64,000 nucleotides of DNA from Bradyrhizobium liaoningense (GTDB taxonomy: Bacteria > Pseudomonadota > Alphaproteobacteria > Rhizobiales > Xanthobacteraceae). Shown in pieces: positions 35,801-43,654 of the stretch. The stretch lies in assembly GCF_018130955.1 (NCBI RefSeq), contig NZ_JAFCJM010000001.1:281703-345702 (forward strand). The letters are read 5' to 3'. Position numbers and translations under genes: made by a program. Below the pieces are notes generated by a model. It made no database searches and was not told the DNA's origin. It saw only the letters and a list, made by a program, of their open reading frames with translations. How positions within the stretch are numbered: the first letter of the stretch is position 1; each line of letters opens with the position of its first letter.

Positions 35801-37512
35801 TCGCGCGTCGTGGCGCGCATGATGGCTTCGTTGGTGGCGCTCAAGGCCTGGAACATGCCGCTGAGCCGGTTGCGCTGCTTCTCGGCTCTGGCTTTCTCTT
35901 CCGCCCGGTCGAAGTTTTCCAGGGCGAAAGCGACGTTCGCCTGCAACCGCTTCAGGAGCTCGACGAATTCAGGGGTAAACGTATCGCGCTGGAACGAGTG
36001 GAAGAGGAAAATGCCTTCCAGGCGGTCACCGTTGAAGAGCGGCAGTGCGGCAGCCGATGCGATTCCGGCGCGCCGTGCGCTTTCACGCCACGGCGTCATG
36101 CGCTCGTCGGTCGACATGTCGTTGCTGACGCAAGGTTGCCGCGTGCGAAATGCGGCGCCGCTCAATGCGCGTCCCTCCGGGACCTTGTCGGTGGTCGCCA
36201 GCTTGAAACCTCGAACCTCGCCATTGTTCGGGCCGTAGCTGGCAACCACCCGAAGCCATTCGGAATCCGGAACCGCAAGCGCAATCGAGGTCGAAGCGAA
36301 TTTGGCACCCTTGACCGTCGCCTCGCAGACGAGATCGAACAGCTCGCCGCGCGACCGCGCCCGCAGGATGGCCTCATTGGTCGCGCTGAGTGCCGCGTAC
36401 AGGCGCGCGAGGCGATCCTCCTCCTCCGCAATTCTGGCCTTTTCGGTCTCGCGGTCAAAATTCTCGATGGCAAAGGAGACGTTCTCAGCCATGCGCACCA
36501 GAAGCGCGACGATCTCGTCGTCGGTCGCCCAGGACTGGCTGATGAAGAACACGAGGACGCCGACGCTCTCGCCACGCTTGATAAGGGGTGCGACGACGCA
36601 CGCGACGACACCGGAGCTGATATTGGCCTGCTCCCACACCGTTCCCTTGGTGCGCGCGGCAAGGTCGTGTTCGACGACCGGCTTTTGGGTGCGAAACACC
36701 TGGCCAGAAATACCGCGGCCGAACGGACTGTCCGGGTCGATCGAATAGCGCGCCTTGGTCACCAGCTCGAGATTCTGGCCCGTCGCGGCAACCGGCTTCA
36801 TCCAGTGCGAATTCGGTTCGCGCAGCAGCGCGATCGTCGCAATCGATTTTCCACTGAAGACGGATGCGTCGCAAACCCGCTGGTACAGCTCGAGCTCGGT
36901 CTTGGCGCGCAGGATGGCTTCGTTCGTCGAGCTGAGGGCGCCGAACATCCGGTTCAGCCGCCGCATCGCACGCTCGCCGTTCTGGCGCGCGGTCTCGCGC
37001 TCGAAATTCTCCAGCGCATAGTTGATGTTGGCCGACATGCGCTCGAACAGCGAGACCATCTGCTCATCGAGCGCCCCCGTCTCGTATCGGGTCACGAACA
37101 GCACGCCGACGCTGCGGCCCTGGCAGATCAGGGGCAGGGCCGCCGCCGCACCAATGTGGTTCTTGACGACCCCGTCACGCCAGGCAAGCGAGCGCGGATC
37201 GTTGAGATAGTCGTTGCTGATGCACAGCTTCTGCTCGCGGAAGGCATACCCGCCGACGCCGGATCCTTCCGGCGTCCCCTCCTCGGTGGTGATCACGATC
37301 GAGCGCAGCCGCGCGATGTCTTCGCCGCGGCCGGCCACAAAGCGCAGCCGCCGGCCGTCCGGTTCGACCAGGAACACGGAGACGGCCAGAAAATCCCCAC
37401 TCGAAAATCCGGCGTCGCAGACCCTTTGGTACAGCTCGTCCGGCGATTTCGCGTAGAGGATCGCTTCGTTGATGGCGCTCAACGCCGCAAATGTGCGCGC
37501 GAGGGTCTGCAA
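32851..37512 (-). CDS. Six-GAF sensor with GGDEF and EAL domains (c-di-GMP turnover)
   Basis: This 1553-residue cytosolic protein has six tandem GAF modules, each opening with a variant of LSATNEAIMRA, near residues 8, 190, 374, 556, 740 and 923, so the spacing is a regular 182-184. Each module ends with a helix such as LADNVSFAMENFDRA. A GGDEF domain (intact RLGGDEFVVI near 1179) and an EAL domain (intact GVEALLRWSHPE near 1307, IDDFGTGYSS, catalytic-type ESMMMRN) follow. Both enzymatic motifs are intact, so it may make and degrade cyclic di-GMP, gated by small-molecule or redox signals. The start is a TTG at 37512 behind GGAGCTAGGACC. The very long antisense frame is a shadow. Confidence 0.93.
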   Translation of the reverse strand: MQTLARTFAALSAINEAILYAKSPDELYQRVCDAGFSSGDFLAVSVFLVEPDGRRLRFVAGRGEDIARLRSIVITTEEGTPEGSGVGGYAFREQKLCISNDYLNDPRSLAWRDGVVKNHIGAAAALPLICQGRSVGVLFVTRYETGALDEQMVSLFERMSANINYALENFERETARQNGERAMRRLNRMFGALSSTNEAILRAKTELELYQRVCDASVFSGKSIATIALLREPNSHWMKPVAATGQNLELVTKARYSIDPDSPFGRGISGQVFRTQKPVVEHDLAARTKGTVWEQANISSGVVACVVAPLIKRGESVGVLVFFISQSWATDDEIVALLVRMAENVSFAIENFDRETEKARIAEEEDRLARLYAALSATNEAILRARSRGELFDLVCEATVKGAKFASTSIALAVPDSEWLRVVASYGPNNGEVRGFKLATTDKVPEGRALSGAAFRTRQPCVSNDMSTDERMTPWRESARRAGIASAAALPLFNGDRLEGIFLFHSFQRDTFTPEFVELLKRLQANVAFALENFDRAEEKARAEKQRNRLSGMFQALSATNEAIMRATTREELFEVACQAAVLSGMFASTTIGLLDPVGEIVRVVAAKGRNHERMLGRTCIVAPGHPEAEGTIGTSLRSMRPCVINHYLNDPRLAHWRSMAVEDGTRAAASFPLLRAGREPIGVLLFHAPEEDAFTPDLVALLERLAENVSFALDNFDRAEEKARTEEQKRRLTLMFAALSATNEAIMRAKTRDELFEAACEAAVLGGVFGKTAICLLDQDREILRTVAARGRKYEQMLGRSCNVSAGHPESFSVSGTSLRTRRPSVINDYLNHPASAPWRREATLDDTRSIASFPLFRRSEEPIGTLLFHGPEVDMFTPDMIELLARLAENVSFALDNFDRVEEKARTEVQKERLTRMFAALSATNEAIMRAKSRSELFELVCQAVSNGAKFTSTTIALAKADTDQLEIVAAAGPSAETTRNVRLSIDPERPEGRGMSGTAFRTRQPCISHDYLNDNRVSAFHAIVRDDGARSGAAFPLVVRDQPVGVMIYMSTEQDTFTGEFVELLQRLADNVSFAMENFDRADAKNRADERIEYLASHDSLTNLPNRETFNGLLREAIEEAHRYERRFAVLFIDLDRFKVINDSLGHEAGDLLLLEVANRLRKALRASDVVARLGGDEFVVILDQCGEIDDVQRIATELLAALGQPMELAGHECHTTASIGIAMFPANGADAQTLTKNADMAMYLAKEDGKNGYRFFSKEVKTQSIERLSLESALRRALERDQFSLHYQPKVDMETGQITGVEALLRWSHPELGNVSPAQFIPLAEETGLIVPIGRWVVKEACAQAMAWQRRGLLPLSMAVNLSPRQFADEHLLQDVDEALAASGMSPVLLQLEVTESMMMRNVGRALKVLDAIQSRGIRLAIDDFGTGYSSMSLMKHFPIDTIKIDRSFVRDLPHDSEDQAIAQAIISMGKALGMTVVAEGVENAEQEAFLRTHGCDEMQGYLVAKPLPPQQMAELLRPMSLPLAPPLQPSQEPDDGSGVPSRLKRAVV

Positions 37513-37818
37513 GGTCCTAGCTCCCGGGCATTCCTGCCTTTTTTCCCGGACCCGTTATCTCGGGCAATCACCTAAGTGGTCGTTATTGCGCCCGGCAAAC
37601 CATTCATCACAGTGAACGAGCTGCGAACGCAGGACGCGAAACTATTGGGAAAACTACGGTGAAGGTATCGCGCGGAGGGCGGATCGCGGACGAAGGCGCG
37701 CAGCTCTACGAATTTGCAGCCCTGCTTTGGTTTACGGGAGATTGATATCGCACGGGCGCTTTGAGACGATAGCGGCCAACAATGGCGCCCGCCAAGGGCG
37801 ACCGCCCGAGGAAACGTC
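37513..37818. other. Intergenic region, 306 bases
   Basis: This gap between two divergent units should hold the promoters of the six-GAF gene and of the dehydrogenase remnant/monooxygenase. CCTTTTTTCCCGG and an AT-richer segment near 37570-37650 are visible. No gene with a ribosome site is seen. Confidence 0.45.
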
Positions 37819-38017
37819 ATGCCGATCCTCCAGGCCGATCGCCTCACCCGCCTCTGTACGGCGCTGCTCAGGGCAGCAGGAGCCTCCGCCGGAAGTCGAG
37901 CATCTGTGCGAAGTCGGGCGCTGGCAGAGCGGCATCGAGATCGAGGACGCCACGTGGGAGAAATTCCGGGCCCTCGCCCGCGACTACAAGCTCGACAAAG
38001 AACTCGATCTCGCCTGA
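37819..38017 (+). pseudogene. Remnant of an Ldh-family (malate/lactate-type) dehydrogenase with internal deletion
   Basis: Two pieces in different frames abut. The first, from the ATG at 37819, reads MPILQADRLTRLCTALLRAA, which looks like the N-terminus of the LdhA/YlbC-type (PF02615) oxidoreductases. From about 37883, in another frame, PPEVEHLCEVGRWQSGIEIE continues DATWEKFRALARDYKL to a TGA at 38017, which looks like the C-terminus of the same family. The roughly 300-residue catalytic middle is absent. The simplest reading is one large internal deletion ending near 37880-37893. It lies 22 bases before the flavin monooxygenase start, so the intact ancestor was probably in its operon. Confidence 0.6.
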
Positions 38018-38039
38018 TCCGGACAAGGAGAGCAACGGC

Positions 38040-39407
38040 ATGACACGGCAGATGGTACTGGTCGGCTTCCTGCAGGCGCAGAACTGCACCAATTTGCCGA
38101 GCTCATGGCGGCATCCGGACTCGCGCGAGGATTCCATGTCGGCCGACTACTACCAGGAGATCGCGCGCATCCTGGAAGCCGGCAAATTTCACATGGCATT
38201 CTTCGACGATCGCCTGGCGATGCCCGATCGCTACGGCAACGATCACGCCCACACCGTCGAATACGGCATCCGCTGCGTGAAAATGGACCCGCTGATCGTG
38301 CTCACCACCATGGGCATGGTGACGGAAAAGCTCGGGCTGGGTTCGACCTGTTCGACCACCTATTTCGAACCCTTCGACGTCGCGCGCCGCTTCGCCACGC
38401 TCGATTTGATGTCCGGCGGACGCGCCGGATGGAACGTCGTGACGTCGCTCAATGACGGCGAAGCGCTCAACATGGGCAGGGACTCCCACCCCGAGCACGA
38501 TTCCCGTTACGACCGCGCCGACGAGTTCATGGAGGTCGTGCTCGGCCATTGGGACACATGGGAGGACGGCGCGCTCATCATGGACAAAAAGAGCGGGCGC
38601 TTCGCCGATCCGGGCAAGGTGAAGCGGCTCGATCACAAGGGCCCGGCCTTCAAGTCGCGCGGACCATTCACCGTGCCGCGTTCGCAACAAGGCCATCCCG
38701 TCATCATCCAGGCCGGCGCCTCCGGCCGCGGCCAGCGCTTTGCCGGGCGATGGGGCGAGGTGATCTTCACCGCCGCGCGCAATCTCGCATGCGCCAAGGA
38801 GGGTTATGCAGCTGTCCGCAACGAGGCCGCCAAGGCCGGCCGCGATCCCGACCAGATGTTCCTCTGCAATTTGACCACGCCGGTCTGCGGCGCGACCAAG
38901 GCCGAGGCCGAGGACAAGATGGCGCTGATCAACAAGCTGCCGCTGCAGATCGACGCCCTGTCGCTGCTCGCGGAAGCGCTCAACTATGACTTCGCCTCCA
39001 AGGGTCTCGACGAGCCGCTGACGTCCGAAGAGCTGAAGAGCATGCAGGGAATCCTCGGCATTCGCGACGGCGTGCTGAAGACATCAGGCAAGAGCAATCC
39101 AAGCGCGCGCGATTTCGTCACCTTCTCCGGCCGCGGCCAGGTGCAGGATGCGATGGTCGGCGGCCCCAAGGAGATCGCCGACAAGCTCGAGGAGATGTTC
39201 GTCGAGCGCGGCTGCGACGGCTTTGTCATCGCCGCGACCTACGTGCCCGGCTCCTACGCCGATTTCGTCCGCCATATCGTGCCGGAATTGCAGCGCCGCG
39301 GACTGTTCCAGAAGGACTATCGCGGCAAGACGCTGCGCGAGAACCTCGGATTGAAGCGGCCGGCCGCCGGCGCGTGGAGGGTCGCAGCGCCTGCTGCCGC
39401 GAAATAA
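38040..39407 (+). CDS. NtaA/SnaA/DszA-family FMN-dependent monooxygenase
   Basis: This is a 455-residue bacterial-luciferase-like TIM barrel. It starts at the ATG at 38040 (MTRQMVLVGFLQAQNCTNLP) behind AAGGAGAGCAAC; the frame is open upstream only because it crosses the dehydrogenase remnant. Typical segments are FHMAFFDDRLAMPDRYGND, GLGSTCSTTYFEPFDVAR, SGGRAGWNVVTS and VIIQAGASGRGQRFA. The family oxidises nitrilotriacetate, sulfones and similar compounds using FMNH2 from a separate reductase; no reductase gene is adjacent. The substrate is unknown. Confidence 0.9.
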   Translation: MTRQMVLVGFLQAQNCTNLPSSWRHPDSREDSMSADYYQEIARILEAGKFHMAFFDDRLAMPDRYGNDHAHTVEYGIRCVKMDPLIVLTTMGMVTEKLGLGSTCSTTYFEPFDVARRFATLDLMSGGRAGWNVVTSLNDGEALNMGRDSHPEHDSRYDRADEFMEVVLGHWDTWEDGALIMDKKSGRFADPGKVKRLDHKGPAFKSRGPFTVPRSQQGHPVIIQAGASGRGQRFAGRWGEVIFTAARNLACAKEGYAAVRNEAAKAGRDPDQMFLCNLTTPVCGATKAEAEDKMALINKLPLQIDALSLLAEALNYDFASKGLDEPLTSEELKSMQGILGIRDGVLKTSGKSNPSARDFVTFSGRGQVQDAMVGGPKEIADKLEEMFVERGCDGFVIAATYVPGSYADFVRHIVPELQRRGLFQKDYRGKTLRENLGLKRPAAGAWRVAAPAAAK

Positions 39408-39522
39408 CAAGCCGTGCCCACCATTTTTCCGCAAATTCGACAGAAGAGGGGGCACGCGGAGCCTGTCATCGGGCGCGCGTTCGCGCGACCCGTTGGCTTT
39501 GTCCACCCTACGGCAGCCCTAC

Positions 39523-39978
39523 TCAAAACGGCAGCGCCACGCTCGTCTTGATCTCCTTCAAGATCACGTTGCTGCGCACGTAGCGGATGCCGGGGATCCG
39601 GAACATGAACTCGTCGAGAAACGCGTTGTAGGCCGCCATGTCGCGCACGACGACGCGTAAGTGATAGTCGGCGTCGCCGGTCGTCGCAAAGCACTCCAGC
39701 ACCTCGCGCCGTTTGGTGACCCGAGAAACAAACTCGTCGACGAATTTTGCATCGTGACGCTCCAGCGAAACATGGAGCACGGCCGACATCGCAAAGCCGG
39801 CGCGCTCGCGCGCGATCAGCGCGGCATAGCCCTGGATGATTCCGGTCTCCTCCAGCGCGCGAACCCGCCGCCAGCAGGCCGAGGTCGACATGCCCACCTC
39901 ATCGGCCAGCTGCTGGTTGGTGGCACGGCCATCCCTTTGGAGATGCGCGAGAATCTGTGCGTCTTGGTCTTCGACCAT
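39523..39978 (-). CDS. Lrp/AsnC-family regulator, divergent from indolepyruvate oxidoreductase
   Basis: This 151-residue regulator has an HTH (DAQILAHLQRDGRATNQQLA, then DEVGMSTSACWRRVRALEET) and a RAM domain (ADYHLRVVVRDMAAYNAFLD). The start is set at the ATG at 39978 because GAGGG lies five bases upstream; the ATG at 40020 would read through the operator-like repeats. Lrp proteins of this kind sense amino acids and commonly control the adjacent catabolic gene, here the oxidoreductase. Confidence 0.92.
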   Translation of the reverse strand: MVEDQDAQILAHLQRDGRATNQQLADEVGMSTSACWRRVRALEETGIIQGYAALIARERAGFAMSAVLHVSLERHDAKFVDEFVSRVTKRREVLECFATTGDADYHLRVVVRDMAAYNAFLDEFMFRIPGIRYVRSNVILKEIKTSVALPF

Positions 39979-39994
39979 GGGAACCCTCAAATCG

Positions 39995-40076
39995 GGTAAT
40001 TCTACCAGATTTTGACTCATGGCGTAAAGTTCTACCGAATTTGAGGCGAAGTTAGGAAAGATGGGTAAGACCTACC
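39995..40076. promoter_or_regulatory. Three-box candidate Lrp operator
   Basis: Three related dyads lie in the divergent gap: GGTAATTCTACC (39995-40006), CGTAAAGTTCTACC (40023-40036) and GGTAAGACCTACC (40064-40076). The first two also share TTCTACC-x-GA-TTTGA as a direct repeat exactly 30 bases apart, three helical turns, and the third TACC is a further 40 bases on. This phasing is what multimeric Lrp proteins use. Confidence 0.55.
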
Positions 40077-40131
40077 AACCCTCCGGGACTACCCTCGCTC
40101 CATCCGACAGTGATGCCGCGCGAGGCTAGCC

Positions 40132-43100
40132 ATGGACGCCATTCCTTCCCTCGATGCCTATGAGCTCTCCGACCGCTACGACCGCGAGCAAGGCCGCGTC
40201 TTCCTGACGGGCACGCAGGCCATCGTCCGCATCGCGCTCGACCAGGCCAAGCGCGATCGCGCCGCGGGTCTCAACACCGCGGGCTTCATCTCCGGCTATC
40301 GCGGCTCGCCGCTCGGCGGCGTCGACCTCGAGCTCTGGCGGATCAAGGAGCGGCTGACGACCGATCGCATCGAATTTCTCCCCGCAGTGAACGAAGACCT
40401 CGCTGCGACAGCGGTGCTCGGCTCGCAGCAGGTCGAGACGCAAGCGGATCGCGAGGTCGATGGCGTGTTCGGGCTGTGGTACGGCAAGGGCCCCGGCGTC
40501 GACCGCTCGGGCGATGCGCTCAAGCACGGTAACGCCTACGGCTCTTCACCGCATGGCGGCGTGCTGGTGGTTGCCGGCGACGACCATGGCTGTGTCTCCT
40601 CCTCGATGCCGCACCAGTCCGACGTTGCCTTCATGAGCTGGTTCATGCCGACGCTGCATCCGGCCAGCGTCAGCGAATATCTTGCGTTCGGTGAGTTTGG
40701 CTACGCCATGAGCCGCTTCTCCGGCATGTGGGTCGGCTTCAAGGCGATCTCGGAGATCGTCGAATCCGGCGCATCGGTGGCGTTGCAGCCGCCACGTCTC
40801 TTCGCACGTCCCGACTTCACGCCGCCGCCGGGCGGACTGCATTATCGCTGGCCGGATCTGCCGGGACCGCAGATCGAGGAGCGGCTGGAAGCGAAGAAGC
40901 ACGCGGTCTACGCGTTCGCGAAGGCCAACCCGATCGACCGCCACATCTACGATATTCGCAACGCCACCTACGGCATCGTCACGACCGGCAAGGCCCATCT
41001 CGACCTGATGGAAGCGCTGCGGCTGTTGGGCCTCGATGAAGCAGCCTGCCGCAGCATCGGCATCGACATCTACAAGGTCGGCATGGTCTGGCCGCTCGCG
41101 CTGCACGACGCGATGGAATTCGTCGGGGGCAAGCGCGAGATCCTCGTCGTCGAAGAGAAGCGTGGCATCATCGAGAGCCAGTTCAAGGAGTATTTCTATG
41201 ACTATCCGGGCGCAAAACCCGAGCGCATGGTCGGCAAGCATGACGAGCAAGGCGCGCGGCTGATCTCCTGGATCGGCGAATTGTCGCCGCGTGCGCTTGC
41301 GGGCGTGCTGGCGCGGCGGCTCGACCCGATGTTTCCGGGCCTCGATCTGGTGGCCCGCGCTGCCGCGCTCGTGCCGGATGCGCAGCGCGTGATCACGGTC
41401 GCCGGCGCGACCCGCACCCCCTATTTCTGCTCGGGTTGTCCGCACAACACCTCCACAAAAGTACCCGAAGGCTCAAAAGCGCTGGCCGGCATCGGCTGTC
41501 ACTTCATGGCGAGCTGGATGGACCGCGAGACCTCGTCGCTGATTCAGATGGGCGGCGAAGGGGTGAACTGGGCGGCCTCGTCGAAGTTCACCGGCAAGAA
41601 GCACGTCTTCCAGAATCTCGGCGAAGGCACCTATTATCATTCCGGCTCGATGGCGATCCGGCAGGCGATCGCGGCCGGCGCCAACATCACCTACAAGATC
41701 CTGTTCAACGACGCAGTCGCCATGACCGGCGGCCAGCCAGTCGACGGCCCCGTCAACGTCTATGCCATCGCGCACAGCGTCCGCGCCGAAGGCGTTGCGC
41801 GCATTGCGCTGGTCTCGGACGATCCCACGCACTTTGCGTCGGCGGACTTCCCGATCGGCGTCACCATCCATCCGCGCGAGGAGATGGACGCCGTGCAGCG
41901 CGAGCTTCGCGACACTCCCGGCGTATCCGTGCTGATCTATCAGCAGACCTGCGCCACCGAAAAGCGCCGCCGGCGCAAGCGCGGACAGATGGCCGACCCC
42001 AAGCGCTTTGCCTATATCAACGATCTCGTCTGCGAGGGCTGCGGCGATTGCTCGGTCGAATCCAACTGCCTGAGCGTCGAGCCGAGGGAGACACCGTTCG
42101 GCCGCAAGCGGAAGATCAACCTCTCGGCCTGTAACAAGGACTTTTCCTGCCTTAACGGCTTTTGCCCGAGCTTCGTGACGGTCGAGGGAGCCACGCGCCG
42201 GAAGAAGACGGCAAGCGACATCGACGCGCAGGACCGGGCGGCGGCGCTGCCGCTGCCCACGCCGGCAACGCTCGACAAACCGTTCGATCTCCTGGTGACC
42301 GGCGTCGGCGGCACCGGCGTGATCACGGTCGGCGCATTGATCGGCATGGCCGCGCATCTCGAGCGCCGGGGTATCTCGGTGCTGGACTTCACAGGCTTTG
42401 CACAAAAGTTCGGTCCCGTGCTGAGCTACATCCGCATCGCCTCTGATCCGGACGCGCTGCATCAGGTCCGCATCGACCAGGGCGCCGCCGACGCGCTGAT
42501 CGGCTGCGACCTCGTCGTCAGCTCCTCGCCGAAGGCGTCGGGCACCTATCGAGCCAGCACGCGCGCCGCAATCAACACCGCGGAGATGCCGACCGGCGAT
42601 GTCGTGCGCCTGCGCGACGCCGATCTCGCCTCCCCTGCACGGCTGCGTGCGATCGGCCGCGTCATCGGCGAAGGCAATCTCGCGACCATCAATGCCAATG
42701 CGCTGGCCGAACGCCTGCTCGGCGATGCCGTCTACGCCAACATCATCATGCTCGGCTTTGCCTGGCAGCAGGGCCTGGTCCCGCTCTCTCTCCAAGCGCT
42801 GCTCCGTGCGATCGAGCTCAACGGCGTCACGGTTCAGCGCAACAAGCAGGCTTTTGCCTGGGGCCGGATCGCCGCCACCGATCCCGCTGCCCTGCCGAAG
42901 CCCGACAATGCGCCGGCAACCGAAACGCTCGACCAGATGATCGATCGCCGCGCCGATTTCCTCGCCGCCTATCAGGACGCAGTCTATGCGGCACGCTACC
43001 GGACCACGGTCGCCAAGGTCCGTACCGCGGAAGCCGCATTCGGCAGCGAAGCCGTGACCGAGGCGGTGGCGCGCGCGCTGTTCAAGCTGATGGCCTACAA

Positions 43101-43563
43101 GGACGAGTATGAGGTGGCACGCCTGCACATGCAGAGCGGATTCCTCGACGAGCTGCGTCGCGAGTTCGACGGCGACTACCGCGTGACCTATCACCTCGCG
43201 CCGCCCTTCCTGCCGGCGAAGCGCGATGCGCGCGGCCGGCCCCGCAAGCGCGCCTTCGGTCAATGGATTCAGTTGCCACTGCGTATGCTGGCGCGGCTAA
43301 AAGTCTTGCGCGGCACGGCGTTCGATCCGTTCGGCTACACGACCGAGCGGCGCACGGAGCGCGAGCTGATCGCCTGGTATGAGGGATTGATCGCGGAAGT
43401 TCTCCGCAGGCTGGATCCTGCCGCGCTCTCCGAGCTCGTCGCACTCGCAAAGGCGCCGATGGAGATCCGCGGCTATGGCCCGGTGAAGGACGCGGCGATC
43501 GCCAAGGTGAAGGCCGACGTCGAGACCCGGCTGGCTCGGCCGGCGCCGGCCCAGGCTGCCTGA
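40132..43563 (+). CDS. Indolepyruvate ferredoxin oxidoreductase, fused alpha-beta type
   Basis: This 1143-residue protein oxidatively decarboxylates aryl (or branched) 2-oxoacids to acyl-CoA in amino-acid catabolism. Domains in order are pyrimidine-binding (FISGYRGSPLGGVDLELWRI), TPP-binding (GIGCHFMASWMDRETSS and QMGGEGVNW), a cysteine-rich [4Fe-4S] region at about residues 630-680 (LVCEGCGDCSVESNC, then CNKDFSCLNGFCP), and the gamma/beta part (TGVGGTGVITVGALIGMAAH). The length matches the fused proteobacterial form (about 1150). The ATG is at 40132. The divergent Lrp gene and its operator are its likely control. Confidence 0.93.
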   Translation: MDAIPSLDAYELSDRYDREQGRVFLTGTQAIVRIALDQAKRDRAAGLNTAGFISGYRGSPLGGVDLELWRIKERLTTDRIEFLPAVNEDLAATAVLGSQQVETQADREVDGVFGLWYGKGPGVDRSGDALKHGNAYGSSPHGGVLVVAGDDHGCVSSSMPHQSDVAFMSWFMPTLHPASVSEYLAFGEFGYAMSRFSGMWVGFKAISEIVESGASVALQPPRLFARPDFTPPPGGLHYRWPDLPGPQIEERLEAKKHAVYAFAKANPIDRHIYDIRNATYGIVTTGKAHLDLMEALRLLGLDEAACRSIGIDIYKVGMVWPLALHDAMEFVGGKREILVVEEKRGIIESQFKEYFYDYPGAKPERMVGKHDEQGARLISWIGELSPRALAGVLARRLDPMFPGLDLVARAAALVPDAQRVITVAGATRTPYFCSGCPHNTSTKVPEGSKALAGIGCHFMASWMDRETSSLIQMGGEGVNWAASSKFTGKKHVFQNLGEGTYYHSGSMAIRQAIAAGANITYKILFNDAVAMTGGQPVDGPVNVYAIAHSVRAEGVARIALVSDDPTHFASADFPIGVTIHPREEMDAVQRELRDTPGVSVLIYQQTCATEKRRRRKRGQMADPKRFAYINDLVCEGCGDCSVESNCLSVEPRETPFGRKRKINLSACNKDFSCLNGFCPSFVTVEGATRRKKTASDIDAQDRAAALPLPTPATLDKPFDLLVTGVGGTGVITVGALIGMAAHLERRGISVLDFTGFAQKFGPVLSYIRIASDPDALHQVRIDQGAADALIGCDLVVSSSPKASGTYRASTRAAINTAEMPTGDVVRLRDADLASPARLRAIGRVIGEGNLATINANALAERLLGDAVYANIIMLGFAWQQGLVPLSLQALLRAIELNGVTVQRNKQAFAWGRIAATDPAALPKPDNAPATETLDQMIDRRADFLAAYQDAVYAARYRTTVAKVRTAEAAFGSEAVTEAVARALFKLMAYKDEYEVARLHMQSGFLDELRREFDGDYRVTYHLAPPFLPAKRDARGRPRKRAFGQWIQLPLRMLARLKVLRGTAFDPFGYTTERRTERELIAWYEGLIAEVLRRLDPAALSELVALAKAPMEIRGYGPVKDAAIAKVKADVETRLARPAPAQAA

Positions 43564-43654
43564 CCGGAAGGCCCTCGCGTCCCCACAAATGGGGACAGGC
43601 GCAGGAGCCGCGGCGCGGTTAGCTTGGCGTCATCTTCACCGACAGGGAAGCCTC

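Noticed and set aside
34441..37575. A 1044-residue open frame on the plus strand
   Set aside because: It is exactly antisense to the six-GAF gene, is full of Arg/Asp/His, has no domain, and arises from the codon bias of the real gene.
37572..37847. A 91-residue minus-strand frame
   Set aside because: It crosses the promoter gap of the six-GAF gene and has no recognisable content.
41473..43263. A 596-residue open frame on the minus strand (also 40546-41445)
   Set aside because: Both are antisense to the indolepyruvate oxidoreductase, with Arg/His/Asp-rich shadow composition and no motif.
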